A DNA stretch of 64,000 nucleotides from Micromonospora inyonensis (lineage in GTDB: Bacteria; Actinomycetota; Actinomycetes; Mycobacteriales; Micromonosporaceae). Position numbers and translations under genes: made by a program. The stretch lies in NCBI RefSeq assembly GCF_900091415.1, contig NZ_FMHU01000001.1, positions 434,001 through 498,000 of the forward strand. Direction: 5' to 3'. This document shows positions 34,935-43,502 of the stretch, in pieces. The first letter of the stretch is position 1. Every line of letters starts with the position of its first letter. The notes below the pieces were generated by a model. That model worked only from the letters and a program-made list of their open reading frames with translations, had not been told where the DNA came from and searched no databases.

Positions 34935-35903
34935 GAGGTCGCGCGGAATGGTTGTTGATCATCGGCGGCGGGCGGGTCGGTTGTTCCACCGGTAGAGGGT
35001 CCATGCACGCCGGATGAGGCTGCGGACGGTGATGATCGCGTCGGCGAGGTCGAAGAAGGCGTCGATGACCTTCTCTGTTCGTTCGTAGCAGCGTTGCAGC
35101 CGGTTGAACGCGTTGTGCCAGCTGTTCGTCCGTTCGACGTGCCACCGTTGGCTCGCCTGGATGGGCGCCTTGTCGCCCTTGTGGGCGATCTCACCGGTCA
35201 GGCCGCGCTCGGCCAGCAGGGCGCGGGTGACCTGGGAGTCGTATCCGGCGTCGAGGTGCACCGTGATGGCCTGGGGTAGTGGGCCGAGGTCGTCGAGGTG
35301 GTCGAGGGTGGGGCCGAGCAGGGGTGAGTCGTGTCGGTTCGCGGCGGCCAGGACCCGGCCGAGGGGGATGCCGTAGCCGTCGACCATCAACGAGCGTTTC
35401 ATGCCCTGCTTGCCCCGGTCGACCGGTGAGCGTCCGGCGGCCTCGCCGCCGCCGGGAGCCTTGGTGATGCAGCCGTCCACGGCGATGTCGTCGAGGACCA
35501 GGCCGACGAGCCGGTCGTAGGCGTCCAGGGCGATCTGTTTGAGCTGGGCGAACACCCCAAGCTCTATCCACTCGTCACGGCGGCCGCGGATCGTGGTGGC
35601 CGAACAGGTGGCATCGGCGATCGCCTCGTAGGCGCAGCCGAACCGCAACACCTGGACCAGCTTGTCGAACACGATGCGGTCATCGATCCGCTTGCGGTGA
35701 CAGCCCAGCGGATGTGTCGGTTGGTAGGTCGGCCGATCGGGGAGCAGCGCGGCGAACTGGACCCACAACGGCTCGATCAGCCATGCTGGGATGGCAGGCA
35801 CAGAACCTCCCGTGATCACGGAGCGTCAGCAACTTCATGATCACCAGTTCTGTGCCTGCATCCGTTCAGGCGCGCCGATCAACCCACCATTCCGCGCGAC
35901 CTC
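34935..35903 (-). mobile_element. IS5-family insertion sequence inside spacer 31 of array 2
   Basis: The terminal inverted repeats begin GAGGTCGCGCGGAATGGT at both ends, and a 3-base target duplication TTA lies at 34932-34934 and 35904-35906, giving an element of 969 bp. TTA fits the TNA target pattern of the IS1031-type subgroup. The flanks (34918-34934 and 35907-35922) join into exactly one 33-base spacer, so the insertion occurred after the array was built. Confidence 0.93.
34959..35801 (-). CDS. IS5-family DDE transposase
   Basis: The DDE acidic residues are visible in LDDIAVDGCITKAPG, HLDAGYDSQVTRALLAERG and WHVERTNSWHNAFNRLQRCYER. GTG at 35801 has GGAGG four bases upstream, giving 280 residues; an upstream GTG at 35819 is also in frame. 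The gene fills the element, is intact and looks active. Confidence 0.93.
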   Translation of the reverse strand: MPAIPAWLIEPLWVQFAALLPDRPTYQPTHPLGCHRKRIDDRIVFDKLVQVLRFGCAYEAIADATCSATTIRGRRDEWIELGVFAQLKQIALDAYDRLVGLVLDDIAVDGCITKAPGGGEAAGRSPVDRGKQGMKRSLMVDGYGIPLGRVLAAANRHDSPLLGPTLDHLDDLGPLPQAITVHLDAGYDSQVTRALLAERGLTGEIAHKGDKAPIQASQRWHVERTNSWHNAFNRLQRCYERTEKVIDAFFDLADAIITVRSLIRRAWTLYRWNNRPARRR

Positions 35904-35922
35904 TTATGCGGGTCCTGGGGTC

Positions 35923-37412
35923 CTGTTTCCCGCGCACGCGGGGGTGATCCCCCTCCAGCGACGGCCGTGGGCCATCACGTCCCCTGTTCCCCGCGCACGC
36001 GGGGGTGATCCGACGATCCGGCGTTGGAAGAACGGCGAGGTGTCCTGTTCCCCGCGCACGCGGGGGTGATCCTCGTCTCGATCGTCCGTCGATTGCTTTC
36101 CGAGCCTGTTCCCCGCGCACGCGGGGGTGATCCTTCGGGTCCGCGCTCGCCGACGACGGCGAGGCCCTGTTCCCCGCGCACGCGGGGGTGATCCCATCCA
36201 CAAGCAGCTGCCCGACATCGTGGGCGACTGTTCCCCGCGCACGCGGGGGTGATCCTGGTGGGCGTGGTGGCGCAGCCCCGCAGGCCCTCTGTTCCCCGCG
36301 CACGCGGGGTTGATCCGCGACACGCCGAGCTACAGGCCGAGGCCGAGGCCTGTTCCCCGCGCACGCGGGGGTGATCCCGTTCCAGGCATAACGTCACGTG
36401 ACAGAACCGCCTGTTTCCCGCGCACGCGGGGGTGATCCCAGGTCGACGTCGGCATGGTCGGCCACGTGCTCCTGTTCCCCGCGCACGCGGGAGTGATCCC
36501 GTGAAGGGGGTGATGTCGGTCAGCGTCCCCTTCTGTTCCCCGCGCACGCGGGGGTGATCCCCTGGCGCAGACGTCCATCCTCGCGGCGACCGCCTGTTCC
36601 CCGCGCACGCGGGGGTGATCCCTCACTCACCGGGGCCGCAGTCTTCGCGGTCGCCTGTTCCCCGCGCACGCGGGGGTGATCCCAACGACATGCCGACGCT
36701 GGCGGCCAGCTCGAACTGTTCCCCGCGCACGCGGGGGTGATCCCGAGGTCACCTTCACCCGACCTGACGGGTCAACCTGTTCCCCGCGCACCGGGGGTGA
36801 TCCGGAGAGCAGCGTGAAGGTCAGGGTGCAGTGCCCCTGTTCCCCGCGCACGCGGGGGTGATCCGTAGCGCCACGCCATGATCACATGGCCCAGCCGCTG
36901 TTCCCCGCGCACGCGGGATTGATCCGGATCTGTGTGGGGAGCAGCAGGTCCGCCGGTACTGTTCCCCGCGCACGCGGGGTGATCCCGACGACATTGACGC
37001 CCTGGTCGACTTTGTCACCTGTTCCCCGCGCACGCGGGGATGATCCGGCGACGATCCGGGCCACCCTGCGCTATCTCGCCTGTTCCCCGCGCACGCGGAG
37101 GTGATCCAGATGGCGTCGGCCACGTCGTCGACGTCCCGGAGCTGTTCCCCGCGCACGCGGGGGTGATCCGGTTGCCGAGTATCAGGGGCGCGGCCTGGTC
37201 CACTGTTCCCCGCGCACGCGGGGTGATCCCCAAAGATCCACGGCTCTCGTACCTGCTCTCTCCTGTTCCCCGCGCACGCGGGGGTGATCCCTCGCCGAGG
37301 CGCTGCAACCTCACGCGTTCCGCCTGTTCCCCGCGCACGCGGGGGTGATCCCGGTCCGGTCGTCGCCGGGCAGGGGGCGGGGGGCTGTTCCCCGCGCACG
37401 CGGGGGTGATCC
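35923..37412 (+). CRISPR. CRISPR array 2, trailer part (25 repeats)
   Basis: The array resumes in register after the IS element with repeats from 35923 to 37385. From about 36777 rightward many units carry substitutions or single-base losses in the GGGGGTGATCC part, the usual decay at the old end. Spacer 52 (37170-37202) reads as VAEYQGRGLVH, a paralogue of spacer 7. A fragment CCTGTTCCCACG near 37445 may be one more decayed repeat. Confidence 0.97.
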
Positions 37413-37541
37413 TTTGCGTCGTAGTGTCTTGCATCGTCCTGTCCCTGTTCCCACGTACGACCCGACCGAGTAGTGCCCTGCGTCAGCGGCAGATCGACGG
37501 CGGCGCGGGGGCAGCTGACGGCGGGGTATCAGGACGCCGTT

Positions 37542-38195
37542 TCAGCAGTTCGGGGCGCGCCAGAACTGGCTGGACTTGTTGCCGACGTGGACGTGGTCGT
37601 CGTGGTCGGGGTAACCCGGCCCCAGAATCTCCTTGAAACCGCAGTACCGGGCCATCCGCCACATCTCGCAGAGACTCGGCCCGCTCGACGTGCCCAGGTC
37701 GGCGGCCTTGCCGTACGTGTGCAGGCTGCCGGACGCCCCGCCGACCTTGCTGTTGCAGGAGATACTCCGGAATCCGGAGGAGATGACGATCGGCCGGTCA
37801 CCGAGCTTGTGCCGCAATGCCTCCAGTTGCCACATGACCCGCAACAGGTTCTCCCGTACGGTGGCGGCGTCGACCGCACCACCGGAAAAGCCGGCTTGGC
37901 CACAACCACCGTCAAACTCGGAATACGCGAAGTGGCGTGGGGTGCAGTCGTCGTCCTGGATGGAGTAGATCAGGTTGAAGGTCGACGGGCCGGCGGTCTC
38001 CGACGTGTCCGCAAGGTCGTAGCCGGCCTTGAAGCGCTTGACGGCGGCGGCGGTGGCCGGGCCGAAGACGCCGTCGATCGCGAGGGTCTCGCCGTAGGCG
38101 ACCCAGCCGGCGATGCGGATCTGGAGTTGTTTCACGTCGTTGCCGGTGGCTCCCCGACTGAGGGTGCGGGTCCAGGTGAAGCATTTCGTGGTCAT
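37542..38195 (-). CDS. Peptidoglycan-binding M15-family D,D-peptidase-like protein
   Basis: The N-terminal ~65 residues form a PG_binding_1 repeat (GATGNDVKQLQIRI to IDGVFGPATAAAVKRF). The C-terminal half is an M15A peptidase-like domain with SGFRSISCN, SGSLHTYGKAADLG and HDDHVHVG, which provide the zinc His/Asp set. It would cleave or bind cell-wall peptides. ATG at 38195 gives 217 residues with no clear signal peptide, so export is uncertain. Four or more cysteines suggest disulfides outside the cell. Confidence 0.85.
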   Translation of the reverse strand: MTTKCFTWTRTLSRGATGNDVKQLQIRIAGWVAYGETLAIDGVFGPATAAAVKRFKAGYDLADTSETAGPSTFNLIYSIQDDDCTPRHFAYSEFDGGCGQAGFSGGAVDAATVRENLLRVMWQLEALRHKLGDRPIVISSGFRSISCNSKVGGASGSLHTYGKAADLGTSSGPSLCEMWRMARYCGFKEILGPGYPDHDDHVHVGNKSSQFWRAPNC

Positions 38196-38414
38196 GCCAA
38201 CTCCCGTGGTGAGGCGACAGCCTTCGCTGCGCCGGCCCACGGATCCGCGAGAACGTGTCACGTTCGAATGCGACTCGCTTCCGGGAAACCGTGCCCCGGG
38301 CGAGAACGCGGGCGCGACCTCACATTCGGGTTCCGTGCCGACGCGTCTCCACGGTGCGCGGATTGCCCGGTCACGACCAATTCAGTTCGAACAATCGGCA
38401 GGCTGTGACATTTT

Positions 38415-38448
38415 GACGAACCGGTGACGAGCGGTGTGTCATTCTCGC
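38415..38448. repeat. 34-bp direct repeat flanking the toxin-antitoxin module (left copy)
   Basis: The sequence beginning GACGAACCGGTGACGAGC and ending GTGTCATTCTCGC is identical at 38415-38448 and 39141-39174. The right copy covers the last codons of the toxin frame and of the opposing methyltransferase. The repeats bracket a 692-base segment holding the module. Confidence 0.9.
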
Positions 38449-38554
38449 GCCGAGCCCGCCCGCCCGGACCGTGGCGGCCCTGAATTCAATGTCGCCCGCC
38501 TGCTGTAGCTCGGTGCGCGCCTGGGCCGACGTCGGCCAGGCGGGGCAGGAGCAG

Positions 38555-38571
38555 TCGTACGAGTTGTACGA
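38555..38571. promoter_or_regulatory. Putative antitoxin autoregulatory operator
   Basis: TCGTAC and GTACGA form a perfect inverted repeat with a five-base spacer, eight bases before the GTG start of the antitoxin. Phd/YefM antitoxins commonly bind such palindromes to repress their own operon. Confidence 0.5.
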
Positions 38572-38578
38572 TCCGTAC

Positions 38579-38848
38579 GTGACCGAACCTGCGCGCGATC
38601 TCTCGATCTCCGATGCTCGTGATCACCTGGCCGATGTGGTGTCCCGCGCCGCGTACGCCGGTCGAATCACCTATGTCACCCGACGCGGCCAGCGGATGGC
38701 GGCCATCGTGCCGGTCGAGGTAGCGGAAGCGATCGAACGGGCGGAGGACGCCGAGGACGTGGCCGCCGCGCGGGAGGCACTGGCCCGCATCGACGCGGGC
38801 GACGAGCCGATCTCGTTGGCCGATCTGCGCGCCGAGTTGGGCCTGTGA
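38579..38848 (+). CDS. Phd/YefM-family antitoxin
   Basis: This 89-residue antitoxin begins VTEPARDLSISDARDHLADVV and has the YefM/Phd DNA-binding pattern ending in YVTRRGQRMAAIVPVEVAEAIE. The C-terminal helix (AREALARIDAGDEPISL) would bind the toxin. GTG at 38579 is preferred because the operator lies just before it. The toxin start overlaps its stop codon (GTGA). Confidence 0.85.
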   Translation: MTEPARDLSISDARDHLADVVSRAAYAGRITYVTRRGQRMAAIVPVEVAEAIERAEDAEDVAAAREALARIDAGDEPISLADLRAELGL

Positions 38849-39153
38849 GCGGTCCCGGACGGTACGAGGTCAAGCTCGATCGAGCGGCGGCAAAGCTGCT
38901 CCGCAAGCTTGACCCGTCGGTACAGGCACGGCTCGTCGTGGCGATCGCCGCGCTGAGCGTGGCCCCACGGCCCGAGGGTGCGATCAGCCTCGCCGGTCAT
39001 GCCGGACTGCTGAGGGTCAGGGTCGGCGACTACCGGATCGTCTACACGGTCGACGACTCGGTGCTGCTGGTGCTCGTTGTTCACCTGGGCCACCCGCCGG
39101 GAGGTCTACCGGTTCTGACCGCCTCGCTGACCGGGCCGTGGACGAACCGGTGA
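38845..39153 (+). CDS. RelE/ParE-family toxin with C-terminal frameshift
   Basis: A ribosome-dependent mRNA interferase of the RelE group is indicated by YEVKLDRAAAKLLRKLDP, LRVRVGDYRIVYTVDD and VLLVLVVHLGH. The expected ending HRREVYRF appears if one C is removed from CCACCC at 39091-39094; that frame would stop at 39118 after 90 residues. As written the frame runs on to 39153 with a foreign tail (PPGGLPVLTASL). The base change alters catalytic C-terminal residues, so this copy would be inactive unless it is a sequencing error. Confidence 0.85.
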   Translation: MSGPGRYEVKLDRAAAKLLRKLDPSVQARLVVAIAALSVAPRPEGAISLAGHAGLLRVRVGDYRIVYTVDDSVLLVLVVHLGHPPGGLPVLTASLTGPWTNR

Positions 39154-39174
39154 CGAGCGGTGTGTCATTCTCGC
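39141..39174. repeat. 34-bp direct repeat flanking the toxin-antitoxin module (right copy)
   Basis: Identical to 38415-38448. The stop codons of the frameshifted toxin frame and of the opposing methyltransferase both lie inside it, so this copy is probably the ancestral one and the left copy arose by duplication or insertion. Confidence 0.9.
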
Positions 39175-39836
39175 CGCCCACTCGACCGGCGGGCGAGCAG
39201 CATGGCCTGTGGTGAGCGCTCGTGGGGGCGGGGCTCGCGCCGCAGGCGGGCCTGGACCGACAGCCCGGCCCGCTCCAGCAGCTCGACCACCCGCTCCGGC
39301 ATCAGGCGGCGGAAATCCAGTGCGATGTCCCGGCCGAAGGCGCTGCTCAGGTGCAGGATGTCCTCCCCCACCTGGAAGGCGACCAGCAGGTGACCGCCGG
39401 GTGCCAGCACCCGCCGGAACTCGGCGAACACCGTCGGCAGCACCTCCGGCGGGATGTGGATGATCGAGTAGTTCGCCACCAGGCCGCCGAGGACGCCGTC
39501 GGCGATCGGCAGCGCCGTCATCGAGCCGAGGTGGAACCGCAGGTCGGGGTGGTCGCGGCGGGCCACGGCCACCATTCCCGCCGACAGGTCGATGCCGAGG
39601 ACGTCGAGGCCCAGCGTGTGCAGGTGCGCGGTCAGCTGCCCCGGACCGCAGCCCACGTCGGCGACCAGCCCGGAGCCGGCGGCCCGGACCAGCTCGGCGA
39701 AGGCGCCGTACATGCCCCGCTCCAGGGGCAGGTCGGCCCACTCGGCGCGGAAGTGCTCGGCGTAGTCGGCGGCGATCGTGTCGTACCCGGCGCGGGTGGT
39801 GGCCAGGAAGTCCGGGACGGGTGCGTCGTCGGGCAC
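39165..39836 (-). CDS. Class I SAM-dependent methyltransferase
   Basis: This methyltransferase has motif I VADVGCGPGQLTAHL, followed by GLDVLGIDLSAGMVAVAR and the post-motif LAPGGHLLVAFQVG. The substrate is unknown; the fold resembles UbiE-like small-molecule methylases. GTG at 39836 gives 223 residues; a GTG about 18 bases upstream is possible and would overlap the DUF4253 stop. It probably shares an operon with that gene. Confidence 0.85.
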   Translation of the reverse strand: MPDDAPVPDFLATTRAGYDTIAADYAEHFRAEWADLPLERGMYGAFAELVRAAGSGLVADVGCGPGQLTAHLHTLGLDVLGIDLSAGMVAVARRDHPDLRFHLGSMTALPIADGVLGGLVANYSIIHIPPEVLPTVFAEFRRVLAPGGHLLVAFQVGEDILHLSSAFGRDIALDFRRLMPERVVELLERAGLSVQARLRREPRPHERSPQAMLLARRSSGRRE

Positions 39837-39844
39837 CGGCGCGG

Positions 39845-40627
39845 TCAGTCCCACCAGAACACCCACATGTTCGCACCGATGATCTCGTCGGCGTAGTCGG
39901 CGAGCGTGCCGCTGCCCTGCCAGACGTTGTCGGGGCAGAAGGCGAAGTGCTCGGCGGCGACCCGCAGCGCGTGCTCGGTCGTGGTCGGTGGGGCGGCGAC
40001 GCTGAGGCGCAGGGTGTCGAACCCGACGCCGATCACCCGGGCCCCGAAGCGGTCCTCCCAGCTCCGGACGACCGACGCGATCTTCCCCGAGTCGCCGGTG
40101 ATGTTCATCGGGCCGGTCCAGCCGATCGACGCCAGCGTGTCCGCGCCCCGGGCGGCCGGCACCAGGCCGAGCCGCGCCCGGCCGTCCGCGACGAACTCGG
40201 CGCACTCGTCGGCGAAATCGTCAGGTGGATCGGTCGACTCACCGGGGGCGGCCAGGCCGGGCCAGCGGGTGCCGAACGGCAGCGTGATCTCCTGCGCCTC
40301 CGGGTCGTCCTCGTCGGGCTGCCCGCCCGCCCACCCCTCGGCCAGCAGCTCCGCCGCGTCGTAGCGGTCCGGCGACGACATCCGCGCCGGGCTCACCTCA
40401 CCGACGATCCACGGCCGGTCTTCCTGGCACGACAGGCCGCTCAGCAGCAGCGGCCACAGCCCGGTCTCGTGGTGCCGGGCCCGCAGTCGGGCCCAGGAGG
40501 TCAACTCGGCCGGGTCGTCACTCAGCCAGTACGGCGGCGGCCCGCCGTCCTCCGGCGTGACCGGCCGACCGGGCGGGAGCGTCCCCGCCGGCGAGGCGGC
40601 GAGCAGCCGGGGCAGCTCTGTGATCAT
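39845..40627 (-). CDS. DUF4253 domain protein
   Basis: This 260-residue protein of the DUF4253 family shows GARVIGVGFDTLRLSVAAPP, ALRVAAEHFAFCPDNVWQG and the terminal NMWVFWWD, which define the domain in its last third. The first two thirds are acidic and Pro-rich with no known domain. The function of DUF4253 is unknown. It lies just upstream of the methyltransferase on the same strand. Confidence 0.8.
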   Translation of the reverse strand: MITELPRLLAASPAGTLPPGRPVTPEDGGPPPYWLSDDPAELTSWARLRARHHETGLWPLLLSGLSCQEDRPWIVGEVSPARMSSPDRYDAAELLAEGWAGGQPDEDDPEAQEITLPFGTRWPGLAAPGESTDPPDDFADECAEFVADGRARLGLVPAARGADTLASIGWTGPMNITGDSGKIASVVRSWEDRFGARVIGVGFDTLRLSVAAPPTTTEHALRVAAEHFAFCPDNVWQGSGTLADYADEIIGANMWVFWWD

Positions 40628-40753
40628 GGTGGGAGCGTAGGCGACCCGTACGACAGGGCGTGCGGGGCAGGCGTCGGGGCACCGTGCGGTGACCAGAACC
40701 GGTGATCGGTCACGGTCACCGCACGCTTCAGCCTTGGGCGTCCCACCAGCGGC

Positions 40754-41167
40754 TCAGTCCGCGAATGCGGCGTTGATCGCGTAGCTGTCCTCGTACATGC
40801 GATAGGTCGTGATCTTGCCGTCCTCGACAACCATGTGCAGTGCGAAGTGGTTGTCGAAGACCTTCCCCGTGGCGAGAACCTCGAACGAGTTGTGCCCGAT
40901 CACCACCGCGTTGTCCCCGTCGATGACCGTCGCCGTGACGTTGTACTCCTTGGCCGGCCCGAGGACCTGACCGAACGATGCGAAGAACGCCTCCAGCTCA
41001 GCCGGAGAGGAACGGCGCCCCGACCACGGGATGCGAGGGGACCCTTCGACCACGAAGTCGAGCTCGTCGGCGAAGAGGTCGATCAGGCCAGGTACATCAC
41101 CAGCGGCGAAACGCGTGAAGAAGGACTCGACGACGGCAGCCGTGCTGGTTGACGTTGCACTGCTCAT
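40754..41167 (-). CDS. SnoaL/NTF2-like protein
   Basis: This 137-residue protein has the alpha+beta cone pattern of SnoaL-like proteins: VVESFFTRFAAGDVPGLIDLFADE at the start and FALHMVVEDGKITTYRMYED at the end. Such proteins are isomerases, hydrolases or ligand-binding partners of redox enzymes. ATG at 41167 is the first convincing start. It belongs to the same leftward cluster as the disrupted oxidoreductase and the SDR gene. Confidence 0.85.
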   Translation of the reverse strand: MSSATSTSTAAVVESFFTRFAAGDVPGLIDLFADELDFVVEGSPRIPWSGRRSSPAELEAFFASFGQVLGPAKEYNVTATVIDGDNAVVIGHNSFEVLATGKVFDNHFALHMVVEDGKITTYRMYEDSYAINAAFAD

Positions 41168-41233
41168 GCGGGTGGAACTCCATTTCTGTTGGATGTGGCC
41201 GGGTAGGCCATCGTGTGCGATCACCAGGACGGC

Positions 41234-41971
41234 TCAGGCGACGACTGAGAGGACGATCTTTCCCGTGGCGCTGTTCGTCTCGCCGCGCTTGTGCGCCTGA
41301 GCTGCTTCCCCCAGCGGAAGGGTGGTGTCGATGAGCGCCCGCAACTGGCCGCGAGCGACCAGATCTGCGACCGCCTGCATGCCTGCGTGGTCCGGCTCGA
41401 CGAGGATTCGGGTGGCACGCACGTCGAGTTCCTCGGCCAGGCCGGCGGGGAAGCCCGGGTCCATGGGCAGAAGCGAGACGAGAATCCCGCCCTTCCGCAG
41501 GGTCCGGAGGGAACGCGGAGTGTAGTCCCCGCCGATGGTGTCGAGCACGGCGTCGATGTCACGGAGGGCACCGAAATCTGCTGTCCTGTAGTCGATCAGC
41601 TCGTCCGCACCCAGCCTCCGAAGGAGGTCGTGCTTGGCGGCACTCGCGGTACCGACAACCCGTGCGCCACGCGCCTTGGCGATCTGGACAGCCAGATGCC
41701 CCACCCCTCCCGCAGCAGCATGGACAAGGACGCGCTGGCCCCGCTGGATGTCGGCGGTGTCGACCAGAGCCTGCCAGGCGGTCAGCGCCGCCAGGGGCAA
41801 CGCCGCAGCGGCCGTGTGGTCGATGTTCGCCGGCTTGCGGACGAGGTGACGGGCGGGAGCGGTCACGAACTCCGCGTACGCCCCCGCCGGGTGCGGGAAG
41901 CGCGGCATGCCGAACACCTCGTCGCCCGGCGAGAAGAGAGTCACCCCGGGCCCGACCTCTTCGACGACCCC
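41234..41971 (-). pseudogene. NADPH:quinone reductase-like MDR oxidoreductase, C-terminal part
   Basis: These residues complete an MDR-superfamily oxidoreductase: VVEEVGPGVTLFSPGDEVFG, the nucleotide loop QRVLVHAAAGGVGHLAVQ and the typical end ALIDTTLPLGEAAQAHK. The N-terminal part lies at 43503-43734 beyond an IS110 element. Joined at a CA core they read GFDVSGVVEEVG with no lost residue, so the gene was intact before insertion. An internal start at 41944 could make a fragment, which would lack the catalytic domain. Confidence 0.9.
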
Positions 41972-42011
41972 TGGTACGAAAATAACGACCGTGACTGATC
42001 GTCTTACCTGT

Positions 42012-43265
42012 TCACGCGGCTTTCGTGGTGGGTTCGATCGGGTTGAGGGTGACGGTGTAGCCGAGCTTGTTCAGTGCGGCGATCGCGCGGCGGCGTTCGC
42101 GTTCGGGGTCGCGGCGTAGGAAGTGGTCGGCGCCGAGGTCCTGGTAGCCGGTTCCGTCGGTGGGCATGTGCCATACGGAGGTCAGGATGGAGTGTTCCAA
42201 GGCGACCAGGGCCTTGGGTTTGCTGCCGAGTCGGCGTACGAGGCGGGTGTACTGGGCGCCGAGGTAGGTGTTCTTGGAACGGGCCGCGGCCATCGCGGCG
42301 GTGCCGAGGGCGTCGCGCAGCCACCGGTTGCCTTTGGTGGTCTTGCCGGACTTGCGTTTGCCGCCGGATTCGTGGTTACCGGGCGACACCCCGGCCCAGG
42401 AGGCCAGATGCCCGGCGGTGGGGAACCGGGACATGTCCCCACCGGTCTCCGCGATGATCACCTCAGCGACCCGGAGGCTGATCCCGGGAATGCCATCCAA
42501 CCGGGTCAGCTGGTCACGAAAGGGTGCCATCACCCGCTCGATCCGGGTGCTCAACGTGGCGATGTCCCGGCTGATGGCATCGATGCGGTCCAGATGCATC
42601 CGGCACAGGAACGCGTGGTGATCACCGAAGCGGCCGATCATCGCCTGGGCCAGGTCAGGGATCTTGGACCGCATCCGGCCTCGCGCCATCTCCGCCAATA
42701 CCTGCGCGTCGCGCTCTCCACGGATGAGCGCTTCCAACATGGCGCGCCCGGAGATACCGAGGATGTCGGTGGCGAAGCTGGACAGCTTGATCCCGGCGTC
42801 CTCCAACTCCTTCTCCAGCCGCTGGGCCTCCCGGGTACGCTCTTCGGTCAGTACCGTGCGGTACCGCGTCAGATCGCGAAGCTGGCGGATCGGCTCGGGC
42901 GGCACGAAGCTGGCCCGTAGCAACCCGCACTCGGCCAGTTGTGCCAGCCACACCGCATCGGCCACATCGGTCTTGCGTCCGGGCATCGCCTTGACCTGCC
43001 GAGCGTTGACCAACTCCACGTTCAGGGCGTCTTCGAGCAGGCAGTACGGGGCCCGCCAGTAGTCGCCGGTGCCTTCCATGACGACCAGGCTGACCTGCTC
43101 GGCGACCAGCCAGTCCCGCAGCGCCAGCAGGTCGTTGGTGGTCGTGGCGAACGTACGTACCTCGCTTCGCCGCTGGTTACGCCGTGTTCCCGGGGTCCGC
43201 AGGCACGCCTTCACGTCCCGCTTGCTGATGTCCAACCCGGCACAACGATCATGCAGCACATCCAC
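42012..43265 (-). CDS. IS110-family transposase (DEDD recombinase)
   Basis: The RuvC-like DEDD domain is visible at AGLDISKRDVKACL, VVMEGTGDYWRAP and KTDVADAVWLAQL. The C-terminal Tnp_20 region contains SWAGVSPGNHESGGKRKSG with the catalytic serine. GTG at 43265 has GAAGGAG upstream and gives 417 residues, the normal IS110 size. The open frame extends further upstream but that part is the noncoding left end. Confidence 0.92.
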   Translation of the reverse strand: MDVLHDRCAGLDISKRDVKACLRTPGTRRNQRRSEVRTFATTTNDLLALRDWLVAEQVSLVVMEGTGDYWRAPYCLLEDALNVELVNARQVKAMPGRKTDVADAVWLAQLAECGLLRASFVPPEPIRQLRDLTRYRTVLTEERTREAQRLEKELEDAGIKLSSFATDILGISGRAMLEALIRGERDAQVLAEMARGRMRSKIPDLAQAMIGRFGDHHAFLCRMHLDRIDAISRDIATLSTRIERVMAPFRDQLTRLDGIPGISLRVAEVIIAETGGDMSRFPTAGHLASWAGVSPGNHESGGKRKSGKTTKGNRWLRDALGTAAMAAARSKNTYLGAQYTRLVRRLGSKPKALVALEHSILTSVWHMPTDGTGYQDLGADHFLRRDPERERRRAIAALNKLGYTVTLNPIEPTTKAA

Positions 43266-43500
43266 GGCCTGCCGTCTCCTTCCCCTCGCGACATCACATA
43301 GCCGTCCGAGCCGGCAGCTGCGGGAGGCAAAGAATCTGGTACTCGTGCTCTTACGGCAACAATCCACGACTCCCGAAGTACGCGGCTGCCAGGGTCAAGC
43401 TGAGACACGAGCTTCAGGCATCAGTGACGGTTCGACCTCGACCCGGACGAGCGGCACCATTTTCCCGCCCCACGGCGGCCCCGCAAGGGGCAGGGGAAGC
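43266..43500 (-). ncRNA. Candidate IS110 bridge RNA region (left end)
   Basis: IS110 elements carry a noncoding end of ~200 bases upstream of the transposase that is transcribed as a bridge RNA with target- and donor-binding loops. Here 235 bases separate the element end from the start codon and contain several short inverted repeats (for example GCCCCTTGCGGGGC near 43478-43492). Exact RNA ends and guide loops are not resolved by eye. Confidence 0.45.
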
Positions 43501-43502
43501 TG

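Larger units (their letters stand above)
38196..38578. other. Upstream region of the toxin-antitoxin pair
   Basis: This region has no gene. It contains the left copy of the 34-bp direct repeat (38415-38448) and, just before the antitoxin start, the perfect inverted repeat TCGTAC-N5-GTACGA (38555-38571) with a further GTACG at 38575-38579. Confidence 0.5.
41972..43502 (-). mobile_element. IS110-family insertion sequence
   Basis: This element of about 1.53 kb has no terminal inverted repeats and only a CA dinucleotide at both junctions (TG on the plus strand at 41972-41973 and 43501-43502). This fits the IS110 family, which recombines at a short core using a bridge RNA. Removing it restores the host MDR gene exactly. 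Confidence 0.88.

Noticed and set aside
12833..37412. Whole 25-kb defence region as a single genomic island with attachment sites
   Set aside because: I found no tRNA, integrase or flanking direct repeats at its borders; only the IS elements and small repeats are supported.
33038..37434. Reverse-strand open frames with repeated RGEQ and GSPPRARGT across array 2
   Set aside because: Same artefact of CRISPR repeats; no start signal or domain is present.
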